The translations under genes and the position numbers were made by a program. Below are positions 62,052 to 64,000 of a stretch of 64,000 nt of DNA, one piece after another. How positions within the stretch are numbered: the stretch's first letter is position 1; the number at the start of each line of letters is the position of its first letter. The notes under the pieces were generated by a model that was given only the letters and a program-made list of their open reading frames with translations, had not been told where the DNA came from and ran no database searches. Source of the DNA: ENR-C587 sp942493235 (GTDB taxonomy: Bacteria; Bacteroidota; Ignavibacteria; Kapaibacteriales; UBA2268); contig OW818676.1 in assembly GCA_942493235.1 (NCBI GenBank), forward strand, positions 62,001 through 126,000, given 5' to 3'.

Positions 62052-63104
62052 CTAAACAATATCTTTTGTTAATGATGGCTGGTTCAGAGCATCTTCGATT
62101 TTTGAGTTAACTTGCTTCTGAACTGTTTCAATTGCTTTTAAAATCATATTTTTAATCGCTTTAGGAGTTGATTTGCCGTGACCGATGATAGCAACTCCGT
62201 TGACTCCTAAGAGAGGAACTCCACCGTATTCCTCATAATTGAATTGCTTGAACAAAGCTCCGAGAGCCGGTTTAGCAAATAGTAATAATAATTTATTGAT
62301 TAAGCTTTTCTCGGCATATTGTTTAAAGCTTGACTTCAAAAATCCCGAGAAGCTTTCAGCAAATTTCAAAATTATATTTCCTGTAAATCCGTCACAGATA
62401 ACTACATCGCAAACTCCGGAAAGTATATCTCTACCCTCTACATTACCGATGAAGTTAATACTGCTTTCTTTAAGTAATTGATGAGCTGCTTTGACTGCTT
62501 CATTACCTTTTTTCTCTTCTTCGCCTACACTTAGTAGTCCTACTTTAGGATTTTCTATTCCCAGCATTTGATTAATATAAATACTGCCCATGATTGCAAA
62601 TTCATATAAAAAACGTGGCTTACAGTCCACATTTGCTCCTACGTCAATCACTAATACCGGGTGTGCTCCTCTTGAAGGAAAAAATGAACCAATTGTCGGG
62701 CGACTGACACCGTTGATTCTACCTAATAATATTGTATTTACCGAGAGCATAGCTCCGGTATTACCAGCAGAAACAAAAGCATCGGCAGAGCCTTTGGCTG
62801 CTAATTCGGCACCTATATACAAGCTTGATTCTTTTCTCTTTTTAACTACTTCTGTGGGGTCGTCTTCCATTGTAACTACATCATCTGCATGCACAATTGA
62901 ATACTTCATAATAGAGGGTAATTCTTGCTTATTGAGAAAAGTCTCGATTTTGGCTGAATCGCCTACGAAAATCATCTCTAAGTCAAGCTCGGGCTTTATA
63001 GTTTTAAAGACTTCTATAGCTCCAAGAATTTCATTTTGAGGGGCGAAATCGCCACCCATTACGTCAAGTGCTATTTTGAAAGTCGATTTATTTGTATTTC
63101 CCAT
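62052..63104 (-). CDS. plsX: Phosphate acyltransferase PlsX
   Basis: PlsX makes acyl-phosphate from acyl-ACP for phospholipid synthesis with PlsY. It has 350 residues. Family stretches are KIALDVMGGDFAPQNEILGA, SAGNTGAMLSVNTILLGRIN and CDVVICDGFTGNIILKFAES, with a C-terminal YGGVPLLGVNGVAIIGHGKS. It follows rpmF after a 192-bp gap that contains a GC-rich hairpin, and leads the fabH-fabD operon. Confidence 0.96.
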   Translation of the reverse strand: MGNTNKSTFKIALDVMGGDFAPQNEILGAIEVFKTIKPELDLEMIFVGDSAKIETFLNKQELPSIMKYSIVHADDVVTMEDDPTEVVKKRKESSLYIGAELAAKGSADAFVSAGNTGAMLSVNTILLGRINGVSRPTIGSFFPSRGAHPVLVIDVGANVDCKPRFLYEFAIMGSIYINQMLGIENPKVGLLSVGEEEKKGNEAVKAAHQLLKESSINFIGNVEGRDILSGVCDVVICDGFTGNIILKFAESFSGFLKSSFKQYAEKSLINKLLLLFAKPALGALFKQFNYEEYGGVPLLGVNGVAIIGHGKSTPKAIKNMILKAIETVQKQVNSKIEDALNQPSLTKDIV

Positions 63105-63150
63105 TTAATCCATCTATAAATTAAGAAAAATGGTTAAAAATAACTATTTC

Positions 63151-63175
63151 AACCCCGAGTAAGTCTCGGGGTTGA
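63151..63175 (-). terminator. Hairpin between rpmF and plsX
   Basis: CAACCCCGAG and CTCGGGGTTG form a 10-bp GC-rich stem with a short loop. The minus-strand sequence after it (AAATAGTTATTTTT) is only moderately T-rich, so partial termination or processing between rpmF and plsX is likely. Confidence 0.5.
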
Positions 63176-63296
63176 AACTCTTTATGCTTTTGAATGTTTC
63201 AATTATTTTCAATAATTATTTCTTTAATATAAACAACAAAGAATATCAATAAAAAAATTGAAACAAATATGCTAAGTTTAACAAATCAAAGCAAGC

Positions 63297-63473
63297 TTAT
63301 AAAGATGCAATTGCTTTTCTACCGTTATAATATCCACATTCAGGGCAAGCTCTGTGTGGTAATTTAGTAGCACCACATTGTGGGCAAGCAGAAGTTGTAG
63401 CCGCTGTAGCTTTATAGTGAGTACGTCTTTTGTCTCTGCGTTGTTTCGAATGTCTGCGTTTTGGATTTGGCAT
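63297..63473 (-). CDS. rpmF: 50S ribosomal protein L32
   Basis: This 58-residue gene is read directly from the minus strand: it begins MPNPKRRHSKQRRDKRRTHY and ends YYNGRKAIASL. Two Cys pairs, CPQC (about 30-33) and CPEC (about 43-46), form the zinc-binding site of the C+ form of L32. It is preceded by the yceD/DUF177 gene with 29 bp between, the classic yceD-rpmF pair, and followed by plsX. Confidence 0.96.
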   Translation of the reverse strand: MPNPKRRHSKQRRDKRRTHYKATAATTSACPQCGATKLPHRACPECGYYNGRKAIASL

Positions 63474-63502
63474 TTCTCTTACCTTTCAAAAAATATATAT
63501 AG

Positions 63503-64000
63503 TTAATTGAATTTTATTTTCTTTAATTCAGCCCATTTATCATCTTCAATTTTTATATTTTGCTCTGCGGTATATTCGGGATAAATCTCTTTAATGTCTT
63601 TATCTCTATATTCCGGAGAGATTCTTTTCATCGGCAGATTTACGGTTAGCTCTTCACGAACCTCCTCGCTAATGTCGATGTATTTATCATCAGGGTGTAT
63701 CACCCGCGATTCTGCTTTTGCTATATCGCTGTCTTGACCGAAACGGTAAAGTTCTTCATCAGCTATATATGAAAGCTTTAATTCTGCACTTATCGGCTCA
63801 ATGAATTCTTCCAATGAAATATCGCATAGCATTTTTGCTTTGCAAGTGGCTGTCAATTCTAATGCGAATCGAAAACCTAATATTCTCATCGTGCCGCTTA
63901 CTTTTACTTTTTCAATGAACTCGTCGAACATACCGTCTATCTCGCTAACGTCGCATTCTGCGTCGATTTCATATATACCGTCTCTCAGACCTTGTATAAA
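63503..64000 (-). CDS. DUF177/YceD family protein, 5' end outside window
   Basis: YceD-type proteins (DUF177) lie next to rpmF in most bacteria and are linked to 23S rRNA accumulation. At least 165 residues are encoded. The frame stays open through the window edge (…GLRDGIYEIDAECDVSEIDG before the Met at 63931), so the ATG at 63931 is internal and the true start lies beyond 64000. Typical parts are GFRFALELTATCKAKMLCDI and, near the C-terminus, DKYIDISEEVREELTVNLPM. The usual CxxC-like Cys residues are partly present. Confidence 0.88.
   Translation of the reverse strand, partial: FIQGLRDGIYEIDAECDVSEIDGMFDEFIEKVKVSGTMRILGFRFALELTATCKAKMLCDISLEEFIEPISAELKLSYIADEELYRFGQDSDIAKAESRVIHPDDKYIDISEEVREELTVNLPMKRISPEYRDKDIKEIYPEYTAEQNIKIEDDKWAELKKIKFN

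Overview
The window looks like a chromosomal segment of an AT-rich member of the Bacteroidota/FCB assemblage. Two large secreted proteins end in type IX secretion (Por) sorting domains. A promoter motif of the Bacteroidota type (TTG, about 20 nt, TAnnTTTG) recurs. PEPCK is of the ATP type, and the EF-G is of the spirochaete/mitochondrial EFG1 kind. The combination with EtfAB, a bacterial eRF1-like protein and DUF3467 would fit Kapabacteria- or Ignavibacteria-like lineages, but that placement is inference. No 16S gene is present to settle it.

Layout. 1-3.1 kb: a c-type cytochrome, a structured non-coding stretch ending in a terminator, then a VanZ-like membrane protein coupled to a TPR protein. 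3.1-7.2 kb: dnaG and ligA on the minus strand. 7.6-11.1 kb: a possible stress module (PRC-barrel protein, 30-residue membrane peptide, eRF1-like BaeRF protein, AI-2E-type permease). 11.9-15.5 kb: a 1178-residue secreted protein with an IgGFc-binding-like N-terminus and a T9SS tail. 16-19 kb: an aminotransferase translationally coupled to pckA. 19.3-33.7 kb: the information-processing block on the minus strand (five tRNAs, secE, nusG, rplK, rplA, rplJ, rplL, rpoB, rpoC, fusA). tuf, rpsL and rpsG are missing from their usual places. 33.8-37.3 kb: small envelope or unknown genes (TOPRIM-like, GT2, UPF0316, two-TM protein, SPOR protein). 37.5-41 kb: a transposase-derived ORF, a TPR lipoprotein and DUF3467. 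41.3-44.1 kb: etfB-etfA and yicC. 44.4-46.3 kb: a secreted esterase-like T9SS cargo.

The most unusual accessory region is 46.3-50 kb. It holds four head-to-tail, nearly identical Rpn/PD-(D/E)XK nuclease ORFs joined as TAAATG, differing by a variable number of 12-bp units and by mosaic patches. It is followed by an iron-sulfur flavoprotein gene, an IS630 element with clear 21-bp inverted repeats and a split transposase, glutathione peroxidase, and a Zn/Mn ABC importer (znuACB-like). A dimeric higher-order repeat (55.7-56.4 kb) separates these from the canonical fatty-acid/phospholipid block yceD-rpmF-plsX-fabH-fabD-fabG-acpP-fabF-rnc, which runs off the right edge.

Intergenic spaces carry at least two families of small MITE-like inverted-repeat elements. 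One has GAGGCTGTGTAAA termini, and some copies have a 26-bp palindrome centred on GGTTAACC. The other has GGTTGTCTAA-type termini around a long imperfect hairpin and is nested inside the first in two places. Coordinates and starts were read by hand. No homology search was run, so family assignments rest on recognisable motifs.
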